DNA of 64,000 nucleotides. It comes from Arachnia rubra (GTDB lineage Bacteria > Actinomycetota > Actinomycetes > Propionibacteriales > Propionibacteriaceae). This document shows, in pieces, positions 56,106 to 64,000 of the stretch. The DNA lies in NCBI RefSeq assembly GCF_019973735.1, contig NZ_AP024463.1, positions 1,922,001 to 1,986,000 of the forward strand. The letters are read 5' to 3'. Position 1 is the stretch's first letter, and each line of letters opens with the position of its first letter. The notes beneath the pieces are model-generated. The model ran no database searches. It saw only the letters and a list, made by a program, of their open reading frames with translations, and was not told the origin of the DNA. A program made the position numbers and the translations under genes.

Positions 56106-58138
56106 CAGGCCACCTCCTTGGACTGAAGGCTGCCTCGTACCACATCGGTGATGGCAGCGGGGTCAAGTTCGGACATGGGCACCAGCTCGGCACCAAGACG
56201 GACCGCTAGGTCACGAGCCAGGCCGAGCCGCATCGGGCCGGTCTCGCAGTCGATCACCACACAGTCGAGGCCGCGCAGGGCCAGGGCATCGGCTGCCGCC
56301 TTGGAGCGACCCAGGGCTCCTTTACCCGCCGTCGCACGACCGTCGCTGAGCAGCACGAGGATGGGGCGTCTGGTCGGGTCTTTCACAGCCTCTGTGGCCA
56401 GCACCTGGGCTGCACACTCCAGCCCCTCCGCAAGCGGCGTGCGCCCCCCGTGAGGCAGCTCGTCCAAGCGCACCGCCGCCGCCTCGATAGAGCCCGTGGG
56501 AGGCAGCACCAACTCCGCCGAATCGCCACGGAAGGTGATCATCCCCACCTTGTCGCGGCGCTGATAAGCGTCGAGCAGCAGGGAGAGCACAGCGGTCTTG
56601 ACAGTCTCCATACGCCGCCTAGCCCCCATGGACCCGGAAGCGTCCACGACGAAGAGCACCAAGTTCGACTCACGGCCCTCGCGCCGCGCACGCCGGACGT
56701 CGTCACCAACAATCCGGAGCCGCTCACCGGGTTCGTGACCTCGCTCGGCCTGGCGGGGAGCCGCAGCCTTGATGGTCGCCGGCACATGCCAAGCCCCGGT
56801 CCGGGCAGCCGGGTCGACCCCAACCACGCGCCCGTGACTGGTCAGAGCCCGGCTACGCCGGCCCGGCGAGCCCTCACCAAGACCTTTGGCACGCAGCACT
56901 CGCGGTTTGTAGGGCTCACCCGCGATGCTGATTCCGACGGGGGCCTGGCCTTGCTCAGGTGATGGGGGTGAAGGCTGTTCCTGGTCCCTGGCGTCGGTTT
57001 GCTCCGGGGCAGGTTCAGGCTGCGAGGGCGGAGGCTCAGGAGTGTTCTCAGGACTGGAATCACCCGGGCTCGCGGTCTCGTCGTCAGGACCGGGCTCAGG
57101 CTCAGGTTCCGGCTCGGGGTCCGGCTCAGGCTCGGGGTCGTCTTCTCCCAGCAGCTGATCAAGCAGCTCCTCGTCGAGGCCGGGCGCATCGAAAGGCTTA
57201 CGCCGGCGACGATGCGGCAGGGCCAGCAGCGCCGCGACACGGATATCAGCCCGCGTTACGCGGGTCCTCCCCTCCCAGGCGGCGTTGGCCCGGGCAGCAC
57301 GAGCGGTGACGATGTCCGCGCGCATGCCGTCGACATCGAAGCCTGCACACACCTGGGCAATCTTGCGCAGCATGGAGTCCGGCAAAGCCACATCGCCGAC
57401 CGTCCGCTGGGCCGCGGCGATCCGGGACGCCAGCTCATCTTGTTCCTTCTCGTGTTGGCTCCGGAATCCGGCGGGGTCGGAGTCGAATGCCATCCGGCGG
57501 CGAACGATCTCCACGCGCACATCCGGGTCACGCGGGGCGCTGACCTCCACAGTCAGGCCGAAACGGTCCAGTAGCTGAGGACGCAGTTCACCCTCTTCCG
57601 GGTTCATGGTCCCAACCAGCATCAGGCGCGCGGCATGGGCGACGGAGACGCCGTCACGTTCCACGGTGTTGCGCCCCATAGCGGCGGCGTCGAGGAGAAG
57701 ATCCACCAGGTGGTCGTGGAGCAGATTGACCTCATCCACATACAGAATCCCCCGGTGCGCGGCGGCCAGCAGGCCTGGCTCGAAGGATGTCTGTCCCTTG
57801 CCCAGCGCCGCCTGGAGATCCAACGACCCGGTGACACGGTCCTCGGAGGCGCCGACCGGTAGCTCAACCAGCGGCACCGGAGAGTGGTAGTGCTCCGGGG
57901 AAGGGTGCGGGCCATCGAGGCAGTCGGGGTCAGGCCGGGCGGGATCACAGCGGAAACGACAGCCGTCGACAACATCCTGGCGGGGCAGCACCTCGGTGAG
58001 AGCCCGCACCATGGTGGATTTCGCGGTGCCTTTCTCGCCGCGCACCAGCACACCACCGATCTCCGGGGAAATACTGGCCAGTATCAGCGCGCGCGCCATG
58101 TCCTCGGCCCCGAGGACCGCGGTGAATGGGAACTTCAT
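56105..58138 (-). CDS. Cobaltochelatase component, ChlI-ChlD fusion
   Basis: A 677-residue protein with an N-terminal AAA+ ATPase like ChlI/CobS (GEKGTAKSTMVRAL, VDEVNLLHDHLVDLLLDAA, GTMNPEEGELRPQLLDRFGL), a Pro/Glu/Asp-rich linker (about 340-410), and a C-terminal VWA domain like ChlD/CobT with the MIDAS site DASGSMGARRR. Actinobacterial cobaltochelatases use this fused subunit with CobN to insert cobalt. CobN is not in the window. It leads the operon to cobO, cobB-cobC and cobA. Confidence 0.93.
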   Translation of the reverse strand: MKFPFTAVLGAEDMARALILASISPEIGGVLVRGEKGTAKSTMVRALTEVLPRQDVVDGCRFRCDPARPDPDCLDGPHPSPEHYHSPVPLVELPVGASEDRVTGSLDLQAALGKGQTSFEPGLLAAAHRGILYVDEVNLLHDHLVDLLLDAAAMGRNTVERDGVSVAHAARLMLVGTMNPEEGELRPQLLDRFGLTVEVSAPRDPDVRVEIVRRRMAFDSDPAGFRSQHEKEQDELASRIAAAQRTVGDVALPDSMLRKIAQVCAGFDVDGMRADIVTARAARANAAWEGRTRVTRADIRVAALLALPHRRRRKPFDAPGLDEELLDQLLGEDDPEPEPDPEPEPEPEPGPDDETASPGDSSPENTPEPPPSQPEPAPEQTDARDQEQPSPPSPEQGQAPVGISIAGEPYKPRVLRAKGLGEGSPGRRSRALTSHGRVVGVDPAARTGAWHVPATIKAAAPRQAERGHEPGERLRIVGDDVRRARREGRESNLVLFVVDASGSMGARRRMETVKTAVLSLLLDAYQRRDKVGMITFRGDSAELVLPPTGSIEAAAVRLDELPHGGRTPLAEGLECAAQVLATEAVKDPTRRPILVLLSDGRATAGKGALGRSKAAADALALRGLDCVVIDCETGPMRLGLARDLAVRLGAELVPMSELDPAAITDVVRGSLQSKEVA

Positions 58139-58189
58139 GTGTTTGGGGAATGCCTTCCTGTGGATCCGCGCCCACGTCGCAGTTGGCTG

Positions 58190-58272
58190 GGTCGATGACC
58201 TGGCTCACCCTATGGGGTACACAGTGGCGGGACCGCTGCGGATTCGCACCGCATTCCGCACCCAGCAGACCT
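58190..58272 (-). promoter_or_regulatory. Cobalamin riboswitch (chelatase/cob operon)
   Basis: On the minus strand: GGAATGCGGTGCGAATCC, CAGCGGTCCCGCCACTGT and GAGCCAGG followed by ATCGACC, which are the cobalamin-riboswitch core elements in order; GGTC/GACC can form the closing stem. It is shorter than the importer riboswitch (about 83 bases). It lies about 50 bases before the chelatase start and overlaps the divergent cobL promoter region. Confidence 0.85.
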
Positions 58273-58304
58273 ATTGTTCCACAATCCAGATAAGCTCTCT
58301 CACC

Positions 58305-59510
58305 GTGATCGATGTCGTTGGCGTGCCCGCGTCTGGGCTCAGTGATTTGCCCGCGGGCTTGCGGGAACTCGTGTCCTCAGCGCCGGTGGTGGTCGGCGGG
58401 GCAAGACACCTGAGAATGCTGCCCGATCCCTCACGCGGAGTGCCCTGGCCCTCGCCGCTGCGAGCGGGGCTGGCCGACCTGTTCGGAGGACTCGGCGACG
58501 ACGTGGTGGTGCTGGCGTCCGGCGATCCCCTGCTCTCGGGGGTGGCGACCACGCTGATGGAGGTGCTCGGGGCCGAACGCATCCGGGTGCATCCTGCGCT
58601 GTCCTCGGAAACCCTTGCCCGGGCGAGGATGTTGTGGCCCGCCGAGACGACCGACTGGGTCTCGCTGGTCGGGCGCGACCCCCGCCGCGTCCTAGCTCTG
58701 GCAGCACCGGGCGAGCGGGTGATCGCCCTGTCAGCAGACCAGACCACGCCAGTGGAGCTGGCACGCATCCTGGTGACAGCCGGCTGGGAGACCTCGGCCA
58801 TGACGGTACTCGGCAACCTTGGCACGCAGCAGGAGTCACGCCAGGAGTTCACAGCCGGAACGCTCGCGACCCACCATGAGGAGCTGCCGCGCCTGAATGT
58901 CGTGGCAATCGAGTTCGGAGCCGGCGGGAATTCAGTCGTGGCGGGGCCGCTGTTGCCCGACGACGCCTTCGTCAATGACGGACAGTTGACGAAGCAGGCG
59001 ATGCGGCTACTGGCGCTCGCGGCTCTGGCCCCCGCCCGGGCACAGGTGCTGTGGGACGTGGGCACTGGCTCGGGCAGCATCGGCATCTCCTGGTGCCGCA
59101 GCGCACCGGGAGCCTCCACCATCGCCTTCGAGAAACGTGGAGATCGCGCTGCCAGGGCCCGCGGCAATGCCGCAGCCCTGGGGGTCTCCGACCGTTTCGA
59201 GGTGCGGGTGGGCGATGCCCTCAGGCTCATGTCTGATCCCTCGCTGCCGCAGCCGGACGCCATCTTCTTCGGAGGCGGAGCCGCCGCCGAGACGTGCCAG
59301 GCCGCCCTGGCTGCGCTTCCCACCGGTGGACGGCTGGTGGTCCATTCCGTAACCCTGGAAACCGAGGCCCTGCTGGCAGACCTGCATGCCCGCTATGGGG
59401 GCGAGCTGACGAGGATTTCACTGGAAAGCGCTAAACCTCTTGGGTCGTTCCGCGGCTGGCGGCCCTCACGTACCATCACCTGCTATTCCCTGACCAAGGA
59501 GACCCCATGA
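58305..59510 (+). CDS. cobL: Precorrin-6B methyltransferase CobL (CbiE-CbiT fusion)
   Basis: CobL methylates precorrin-6B at C5 and C15 and decarboxylates the C12 acetate. The 401-residue protein has an N-terminal CbiE tetrapyrrole methylase (VVGGARHLRMLPD, VVVLASGDPLLSGVAT, VSLVGRDP) and a C-terminal CbiT class I methyltransferase (VLWDVGTGSGSIGISWCR, FFGGGAAAETCQAAL). GTG at 58305-58307 was chosen because upstream codons lie in the chelatase leader. It overlaps cobM by four bases (ATGA) and may start with little or no leader. Confidence 0.95.
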   Translation: MIDVVGVPASGLSDLPAGLRELVSSAPVVVGGARHLRMLPDPSRGVPWPSPLRAGLADLFGGLGDDVVVLASGDPLLSGVATTLMEVLGAERIRVHPALSSETLARARMLWPAETTDWVSLVGRDPRRVLALAAPGERVIALSADQTTPVELARILVTAGWETSAMTVLGNLGTQQESRQEFTAGTLATHHEELPRLNVVAIEFGAGGNSVVAGPLLPDDAFVNDGQLTKQAMRLLALAALAPARAQVLWDVGTGSGSIGISWCRSAPGASTIAFEKRGDRAARARGNAAALGVSDRFEVRVGDALRLMSDPSLPQPDAIFFGGGAAAETCQAALAALPTGGRLVVHSVTLETEALLADLHARYGGELTRISLESAKPLGSFRGWRPSRTITCYSLTKETP

Positions 59511-60253
59511 CCGTTCATTTCATCGGCGCCGGACCAGGTGCCGCCGATCTGCTGACCCTCCGCGGGGCCGAGTTGCTGCGCACCTCGCCTGTCTGCCTCT
59601 ATGCGGGAACCTATATCGAGCAGGTACTGGCCCATTGCCCGGAGGATGGCGAGCGAATCGACACTCAACACCTGAACCTGGATGCCATCACGGAACACCT
59701 GGTGCGGGCACACCGCGAAGGCAAGGATGTGGCGCGGTTGTGCTCGGGCGACCCGTCGATCTACTCGGCGATCGCCGAGCAGACCCGCCGCCTGGACGAG
59801 GCTGGGGTTCCCTGGGACATCACACCTGGAGTACCGGCCTATGCTGCAGCGGCCTCTCTGGTCGGGAAGGAACTCACAGTCCCGGAGGTGGCCCAGACGG
59901 TGATTCTGACGCGCGCCCAGAAGGACTCGACGGCAATGCCGGAGACTGAGCGGCTGGACTATCTGGCGGCGTCGAAGGCCACCCTGGCGATCCATCTGGC
60001 GATCCGCCACACCGCACGCCTGACAGAGCAGCTGCTCCCCCACTACGGCGCGGACTGCCCAGTCGTGATCGTGGGCAACGCCACCCAGCCGGACCAGCAG
60101 CTCATCCGCACCACCGTTGCCGGAATGCACCAGGCAGCAGTCGAGTCAGGACTACGCCAGGCCGCGATCATCCTCGTCGGTGAGGCTCTACGGGCCGAAG
60201 ACTTCGTGGACTCGCACCTATACAGCTCGCGCTGTGCCCCACAGGCTGACTGA
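59507..60253 (+). CDS. cobM: Precorrin-4 C11-methyltransferase CobM
   Basis: CobM adds the C11 methyl group. The 248-residue protein starts MTVHFIGAGPGAADLLTLRGAELLRTSPVCLYAGTY and has ARLCSGDPSIYSAIAEQ, WDITPGVPAYAAAASLVGKELTVPEVAQTVILTRAQ and CPVVIVGNATQPDQQLIRTTV, all characteristic of the family. Coupled to cobL by an ATGA overlap. Confidence 0.96.
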   Translation: MTVHFIGAGPGAADLLTLRGAELLRTSPVCLYAGTYIEQVLAHCPEDGERIDTQHLNLDAITEHLVRAHREGKDVARLCSGDPSIYSAIAEQTRRLDEAGVPWDITPGVPAYAAAASLVGKELTVPEVAQTVILTRAQKDSTAMPETERLDYLAASKATLAIHLAIRHTARLTEQLLPHYGADCPVVIVGNATQPDQQLIRTTVAGMHQAAVESGLRQAAIILVGEALRAEDFVDSHLYSSRCAPQAD

Positions 60254-60567
60254 TCAGCTGGGCAAGTCATGTCGGCCCGGGACCCGGCGACGGACCAGCC
60301 GACTCACACCCCACTAGTTTCCCTGGCTTAATACCAGAGGCCATGTTCTTGTCTGTCCAAGGCTAAACAGACCAAAGACCCGGAGCGGGGGCTGGTATCG
60401 TGTGCCGGAAATTCGCCGGGGCTTTCCGCCCCGGAAGGTCCCTCGCCGCGCTCCCCTCTCTCATGGTGCGACCCGGTAGCGTCTCACTCAGCTGCCACGG
60501 CACACCATCCGCCCAGGAACCTGCCTCCCACTGACAAACCTCCGGCACACGGCACTAGGCTGACGTC
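60254..60567. other. Intergenic region with GC-rich hairpin
   Basis: About 310 bases between cobM and the TadE-like gene. It contains a perfect seven-base-pair hairpin, CCGGGGC-TTTCC-GCCCCGG at 60416-60434, without a clear T-run. No tRNA or known RNA could be recognised. Confidence 0.4.
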
Positions 60568-60966
60568 ATGAGGAGCACTCGGGTTAACGACGAGCGGGGT
60601 GCAATCACCGTCTGGACGGCCGCTGTGCTGACCGGTTTCGTTCTCATCGTCGGGATCGGCGTGGATTTCGCAGGACAGGTGAAAGCCGCCCAGGAGGCCC
60701 GCGGCGTGGCGGTCGAGGCTGCCCGTGTCGGGGGAGAACACCTCGGTATGCCAGACGGGCGGGTATCGCCTGACACCAGCGTGGGAAAACAGGCCGCTGA
60801 GAAGTATGTGGCTGCTTCCCGCTTCAAAGGCACGGCTCGGGTCAACAGCAGCGGCGTGGTCGAGGTACAGGTGACAGGCGAGTACCGCTGCCTGTTCTTG
60901 AACGTGATCGGGATCACGACCCTGCCCGTCACGGCACAGGGCACCTCCGATGTCATCCTGGACTAG
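60568..60966 (+). CDS. TadE/TadG-like pilus-associated protein
   Basis: A 132-residue protein beginning MRSTRVNDERGAITVWTAAVLTGFVLIVGIGVDFAGQVKAAQEARGVAVEAAR: a short basic N terminus, the RGA-hydrophobic-helix pattern and the helical continuation of TadE-type pseudopilins. These belong to Flp/Tad pili, usually in a larger tad locus. No other tad genes are in this window after it, so it is an orphan or an end fragment of a locus that was lost. Function is uncertain. Confidence 0.65.
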   Translation: MRSTRVNDERGAITVWTAAVLTGFVLIVGIGVDFAGQVKAAQEARGVAVEAARVGGEHLGMPDGRVSPDTSVGKQAAEKYVAASRFKGTARVNSSGVVEVQVTGEYRCLFLNVIGITTLPVTAQGTSDVILD

Positions 60967-61036
60967 AGACCTCCGGGACTTTTCAGGGACTGTTCGGGGC
61001 TAGCCCCAATGGTCACATTTTGAGGGCTAGGCTTCA

Positions 61037-61603
61037 ATGGAATACATGAGCACGCAGACGTTCAGCGAAAGCACCCGGGAAAGCGCCGTCAAAATCGTCC
61101 AGCGCGCCTACGCGGACGGGCGAATCAACGAACCTGAGCTTGAGCACCGGCTGAGCCTGATCTTTGAGGCAACCTCCTATCCACAGCTGCGGCTTGCGCT
61201 GGCAGACCTACCCGCCCCCACGCCGGTCCAGGTACCGTCAGCGTTCAGAACTGCTACGCCCACCGCAGCGCGGTCATCATTCGACATGGCCTCGCTGGTC
61301 CATTTCTCCGGCCTGGTCTCGGGGCCCATCGGTCCTGGGGTGGCCTGGCTGGCCACCAAGGGGAATCCTTCGCTGAACCGCGAGACAGCCAAGGCGCTGA
61401 ACTTCCAGCTCCTCGCCATGGCCGGGTTCATCGCCAGCGGAGTGCTCGGCCTGATCGGGCTGAGGTTCCTCATACCGCTATGGCTCATCACGTGGGCGTC
61501 TCTGACGATCATCAGCACTGTGAAAGCCAGCCGAGGCGAAGACTGGCAGAACCCGCTGACGCAGATCACCGGATTCCGTCCAGTGGGAGATTCCAAAGCC
61601 TGA
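61037..61603 (+). CDS. DUF1707 protein with C-terminal membrane domain
   Basis: A 188-residue protein. The N-terminal 55 residues (STRESAVKIVQRAYADGRINEPELEHRLSLIFEATSYPQLRLALADLP) match the DUF1707/SHOCT-like domain frequent in actinobacteria. The C-terminal half has two to three membrane helices and DUF4870-like sequence (LATKGNPSLNRETAKALNFQLLA, then LIPLWLITWASLTIIS). Function unknown. ATG at 61046 is an alternative start. Confidence 0.8.
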   Translation: MEYMSTQTFSESTRESAVKIVQRAYADGRINEPELEHRLSLIFEATSYPQLRLALADLPAPTPVQVPSAFRTATPTAARSSFDMASLVHFSGLVSGPIGPGVAWLATKGNPSLNRETAKALNFQLLAMAGFIASGVLGLIGLRFLIPLWLITWASLTIISTVKASRGEDWQNPLTQITGFRPVGDSKA

Positions 61604-62009
61604 TCCTGACTCCACTGCGAGCTGTGGAATCAGGCCACTGTCCGCCCGGCCCTGAAGCTGCCCGCAGGGGATCTCCTCAGCTCTCGGCGGCCTCAAATGC
61701 CTGGGCATCTGATTCTTCGCCGCCGAAAAGATGCCCAGGCAGCCACATCGGGTTGGCAAGATGCCCTCCGGGGCATTGCTCAATCTGCCCGGCTATCAAA
61801 TCTGTTTCCTGCTTTTCCCCGGAAACATCTCCCTGGCCCCTCAACACTGTGAGTTTGGCTGGTTTCCGGGAATTCTCCTGGGTGTTAGAAACGTTCTCCT
61901 TGATTCTCATGAAAATGACCACTTCTTGTGAAATTCGCTCTACTCATATGTGGAGGACCAAGCTGCTGGCCTGAGCCCAGCAGTGGGTTCAGCAACTGGG
62001 TCCCGCGGT
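61604..62009. other. Intergenic region with strong inverted repeat
   Basis: About 400 bases between the DUF1707 gene and cbiO. It contains the 12-base-pair inverted repeat listed next. A minus-strand frame at 61677-61922 (81 codons) crosses the repeat; its sequence is not low-complexity but I recognise no family and do not call it a gene. Confidence 0.4.
61699..61740. repeat. Perfect 12-bp inverted repeat hairpin
   Basis: GCCTGGGCATCT (61699-61710) pairs perfectly with AGATGCCCAGGC (61729-61740); the loop has an inner TTCG-CCGC-CGAA stem, making a long stable hairpin. It lies about 95 bases after the DUF1707 stop. No T-run follows on either strand, so termination is not clear. Confidence 0.6.
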
Positions 62010-62819
62010 TCAGCCGGTAAGCCAGCGTTCCTTGAATTGCTCGATGGTGGTGACGGGGGTTTCCCAGCCCAGAGAGGCTGATAGTTGCAGCAGGATGGGT
62101 TGCCGCAGCCTGGCCGCGGCGAGGAGCTCGGCATCACTGAGCAGCTCCACCAGCCCGCCCTGGCGCAGCTTTCCTTCGGTCATCACAGCGGCATGGGTTG
62201 CGAAAGCCAGGGCGTTGTCCACCTCGTGGGTTGAGAACACCAAGGTGGTGCCCCTTTCATTGATCTGCACGAGGGTCTGCAACAGCGCCTCCACCCCTGC
62301 TGGGTCAAGTCCAGCTGTCGGCTCATCGAGCAGCAGGACGTCCACGTTCATCGCGAGCGCACCCGCTATGACCGCACGCTTCCGCTCCCCATAGCTGAGC
62401 TGATGGGTGGGACGGTCGGCCAGATGCTCAATACCCATGGCGGCGATTGCCGCGTCGGTGGCCTCCGCAGCCTGTTCCTCGGACAAACCCAGATTCAGTG
62501 GGCCGAAACTGACGTCCTGTCTCACGTCTGCGGAAAACAGCTGATCGTCAGGATCCTGCAACACGAGCTGCACCCGGCGCCGGTGTTCCCTGAGCCCCGC
62601 ACGATCGAAGCGCACCGGCTCACCGTCCAACAACACCTGCCCGGCCGAAGGCCTGTGCGCCCCCGCCAGTGTGCGCAGCAAGGTTGTCTTACCGGAGCCG
62701 TTGGCGCCAAGCAACGCAACTCTGGATCCTGCAGGAACCGTCAGGTCAAGGCCTCGCAGTACCTCACGTCCCTCAAAGCCCGCGATGACCCCCGCCGCCG
62801 CCAGTCTCATCGCGTCCAT
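62010..62819 (-). CDS. cbiO: Cobalt ECF transporter ATPase CbiO
   Basis: The ATPase of the CbiMNQO cobalt importer. 269 residues with Walker A GANGSGKTTLLRTLAGA, signature LSYGERKRAVIAGALAMN, Walker B VLLLDEPTAGLDPAGVEA, and the switch histidine of STHEVDNALAFATHAAVM; the Q-loop region VQLVLQDPDDQLFS is typical of ECF-type ATPases. The start overlaps the end of cbiQ by 13 bases. Confidence 0.95.
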   Translation of the reverse strand: MDAMRLAAAGVIAGFEGREVLRGLDLTVPAGSRVALLGANGSGKTTLLRTLAGAHRPSAGQVLLDGEPVRFDRAGLREHRRRVQLVLQDPDDQLFSADVRQDVSFGPLNLGLSEEQAAEATDAAIAAMGIEHLADRPTHQLSYGERKRAVIAGALAMNVDVLLLDEPTAGLDPAGVEALLQTLVQINERGTTLVFSTHEVDNALAFATHAAVMTEGKLRQGGLVELLSDAELLAAARLRQPILLQLSASLGWETPVTTIEQFKERWLTG

Positions 62820-63565
62820 AGTGCGACTCCCCAGACGAAGATCATCCCCGCTGGCACCCAGATCGGCAGGTTTCGGTTACCTCGCCTCGACGGCAGGGTG
62901 GCCAGGGCCGACTCATGGCCCCGGATGGCCAGGCCATCAGCCAGCCGGGTGGAGGCCAGCCAAGTCCGTACGGCTACCGCGCCGACCAGGCGTCCCGTCT
63001 CGGCAAAGCGCCGCCTCAGCGGACCGGTGCCGCCCAACCGTTGCTGCTGGGCCTGACGCACCAGGACTAGCGAGTTCCAGGCGGTGAAGATCATCCGGTA
63101 CATCAGAGAGGCGATCTCAATGAGAGACGCCGGAATGTGCAGCTTCCGCAGCCAACCGAGCAAGTCCACCATGGGAGTCGTCATCGCCAGGACCAACACC
63201 CCCAAGGTGCCCGCGATCGCGTGCAGCAGCAGCCCGGTCCCCAAGGCCATATCGGCTTCCCGGATCCCCAGCCAGCCCCAGCGCCATCCGGGACCTTCAA
63301 AGGCACCGACCGTCAGCGTCGCCGACACCGCCCCCACGACGATGAACACCGCGGGAGCGGTCATGGCTGCAACGACCATACGACCGGGGATCCGGGCGAC
63401 CGTGAGGGCAGCGACGGCAACCGCTGCGACCAGCACGCAGGTGGGCCACGGACGGGCCAGCAGCGCTGTCAACACCAGCAGCAGCGACAGTGCCACCTTC
63501 TGGCTGACCGGAATGGCTCGCCAGGGACTGTCCCACGCCGCGTCGTCAAGACCGCTAATCCTCAA
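62807..63565 (-). CDS. cbiQ: Cobalt ECF transporter transmembrane protein CbiQ
   Basis: The T component that couples CbiO to CbiM/N. 252 residues with about five to six membrane helices and the ECF T-type cytoplasmic motif region (LASTRLADGLAIRGHESA). The TTG start at 63563-63565 gives MRISGLDDAAWDSPWR, typical of CbiQ ends that contact CbiO, and it overlaps the cbiN end by 11 bases. Confidence 0.92.
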   Translation of the reverse strand: MRISGLDDAAWDSPWRAIPVSQKVALSLLLVLTALLARPWPTCVLVAAVAVAALTVARIPGRMVVAAMTAPAVFIVVGAVSATLTVGAFEGPGWRWGWLGIREADMALGTGLLLHAIAGTLGVLVLAMTTPMVDLLGWLRKLHIPASLIEIASLMYRMIFTAWNSLVLVRQAQQQRLGGTGPLRRRFAETGRLVGAVAVRTWLASTRLADGLAIRGHESALATLPSRRGNRNLPIWVPAGMIFVWGVALWTR

Positions 63566-63869
63566 CGGAGGTGGGCTTCTGGGCGTCCTGGGCAGCCTTG
63601 CGCCTGCCTGCCATACGTCCGAGGCAGTAGAACATGATCCCTGACCCGAGCGCGGCCTGCATGGCGAACAGGCCCGACTCGACCTCAGGACCAGCGGGTT
63701 CAGCTATGGGCTTAAACCAAGGCTCCGTGCCGTTCTCCTGCAGGATGTCCGTGACGGCCGAGTCGGTGCCCCCAAACTCGGAATCTGCCGGGGCCGTGTA
63801 GAAGGGGATGCAGAACAGCAGGACCAAGACGACGAGTCCGATGACGATTCCCCATTTGTTCAGCTTCAT
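63555..63869 (-). CDS. cbiN: Cobalt transport protein CbiN
   Basis: The small two-helix subunit of the cobalt importer. 104 residues: helix at about 7-26, an extracellular loop with ADSEFGGTDSAVTDILQENG and WFKPIAEPAGPEVESGLFAMQAALG, then a second helix and a basic tail. The PEVES-G-F-x-x-QAALG segment is diagnostic. Overlaps cbiM by ATGA. Confidence 0.92.
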   Translation of the reverse strand: MKLNKWGIVIGLVVLVLLFCIPFYTAPADSEFGGTDSAVTDILQENGTEPWFKPIAEPAGPEVESGLFAMQAALGSGIMFYCLGRMAGRRKAAQDAQKPTSVED

Positions 63870-64000
63870 GATGCAACCTCCACGTCTTTGCGGGAGAGGA
63901 CCCCGAGCTTGCTCAGCTCAGGCGAAGCCACCCGGGTCAGGAAGGAGAACAGGAAGACGCCGAGGACACCCTCGGCGAGGGCCAGCGGAATCTGAGTCAG
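63866..64000 (-). CDS. cbiM: Cobalt transport protein CbiM (C-terminal end, partial)
   Basis: The last 44 residues of CbiM, cut by the right window edge. The translation LTQIPLALAEGVLGVFLFSFLTRV contains the TQIPLAxAEG signature found at the end of CbiM. The stop TGA overlaps the cbiN start. First gene of the cbiMNQO cobalt import operon as read on the minus strand. Confidence 0.88.
   Translation of the reverse strand: MTQIPLALAEGVLGVFLFSFLTRVASPELSKLGVLSRKDVEVAS

Noticed and set aside
57996..58304. Longer N-terminal extension of cobL
   Set aside because: The upstream part runs over the chelatase gene and the riboswitch and has no homology; the GTG at 58305 fits CbiE.
60361..60480. Possible structured RNA (SRP RNA or RNase P RNA) in the GC-rich gap
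   Set aside because: The conserved GGAAGGA-GCAGCC loop of SRP RNA and the RNase P core are missing.
61677..61922. 81-codon minus-strand frame crossing the inverted repeat
   Set aside because: Not low-complexity, but no ribosome site of note and no family; left as uncalled.

Overview
The window is high-GC actinobacterial chromosome. Gene content and order point to a member of the Propionibacteriaceae: a leaderless-prone, cobalamin-making, lactate-using organism with the classic blocks recG-rsmD-coaD-DUF177-rpmF-rnc-mutM-smc-ftsY-ffh and truB-rbfA-infB-ylxR-nusA-rimP-DUF4439-proS. An Arachnia/Tessaracoccus-like propionibacterium is my best guess, but this is inference from synteny and protein character and no database was searched. 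There are no rRNA genes, no tRNA I could recognise, no CRISPR array and no insertion sequence. Almost all of the genes lie on the minus strand.

Layout. 1-960: start of a sugar ABC transporter lipoprotein gene behind a CebR-like operator. 1028-7314: ffh and ftsY, separated by an inserted two-component cassette (tandem histidine kinase, small secreted two-cysteine peptide, divergent NarL-type regulator). 7395-17430: smc, gtrA, mutM, rnc, rpmF, DUF177, coaD, rsmD, recG, rpmB. 17570-24517: RNase J, an acetyltransferase, dapB, pnp, rpsO, ribF, with several strong hairpins. 24646-29334: lactate utilisation lutABC and lactate permease, with a FadR-type palindrome at the permease promoter. 29692-34574: a corrinoid-type ABC importer (permease, two tandem binding lipoproteins, ATPase) plus a methyltransferase, all behind a cobalamin riboswitch. 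34642-43323: GntR regulator, then truB, rbfA, infB, ylxR, nusA, rimP and a DUF4439 lipoprotein, with an unexpected secreted-protein gene wedged between ylxR and nusA. 43338-46222: an AT-richer accessory island with an orphan response regulator lacking its phospho-acceptor, a secreted bacteriocin-like precursor, and two related four-helix membrane proteins, the second frameshifted at a G tract. 46299-51435: proS, a membrane protein, a DUF4081-type acetyltransferase and ispG. 51586-60253: cobalamin biosynthesis (cobK, cobA, a cobB-cobC fusion, cobO, a ChlI/ChlD-type cobaltochelatase component, cobL, cobM) with a second cobalamin riboswitch. 60568-61603: a TadE-like protein and a DUF1707 protein. 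62010-64000: cobalt importer cbiO, cbiQ, cbiN and the 3' end of cbiM.

How it works together. Cobalt is imported by CbiMNQO, inserted by the chelatase, and the corrin ring is built and amidated by CobA, CobM, CobK, CobL and CobB; CobO adenosylates it and the CobC domain supplies the aminopropanol arm. One riboswitch would shut down the chelatase-cobO-cobBC-cobA operon and the other the importer when cobalamin is plentiful. The most novel material is in the accessory cassettes that break up conserved housekeeping operons: the kinase/peptide/regulator cassette at 2.6-6.1 kb and the bacteriocin-like island at 43.3-46.2 kb.
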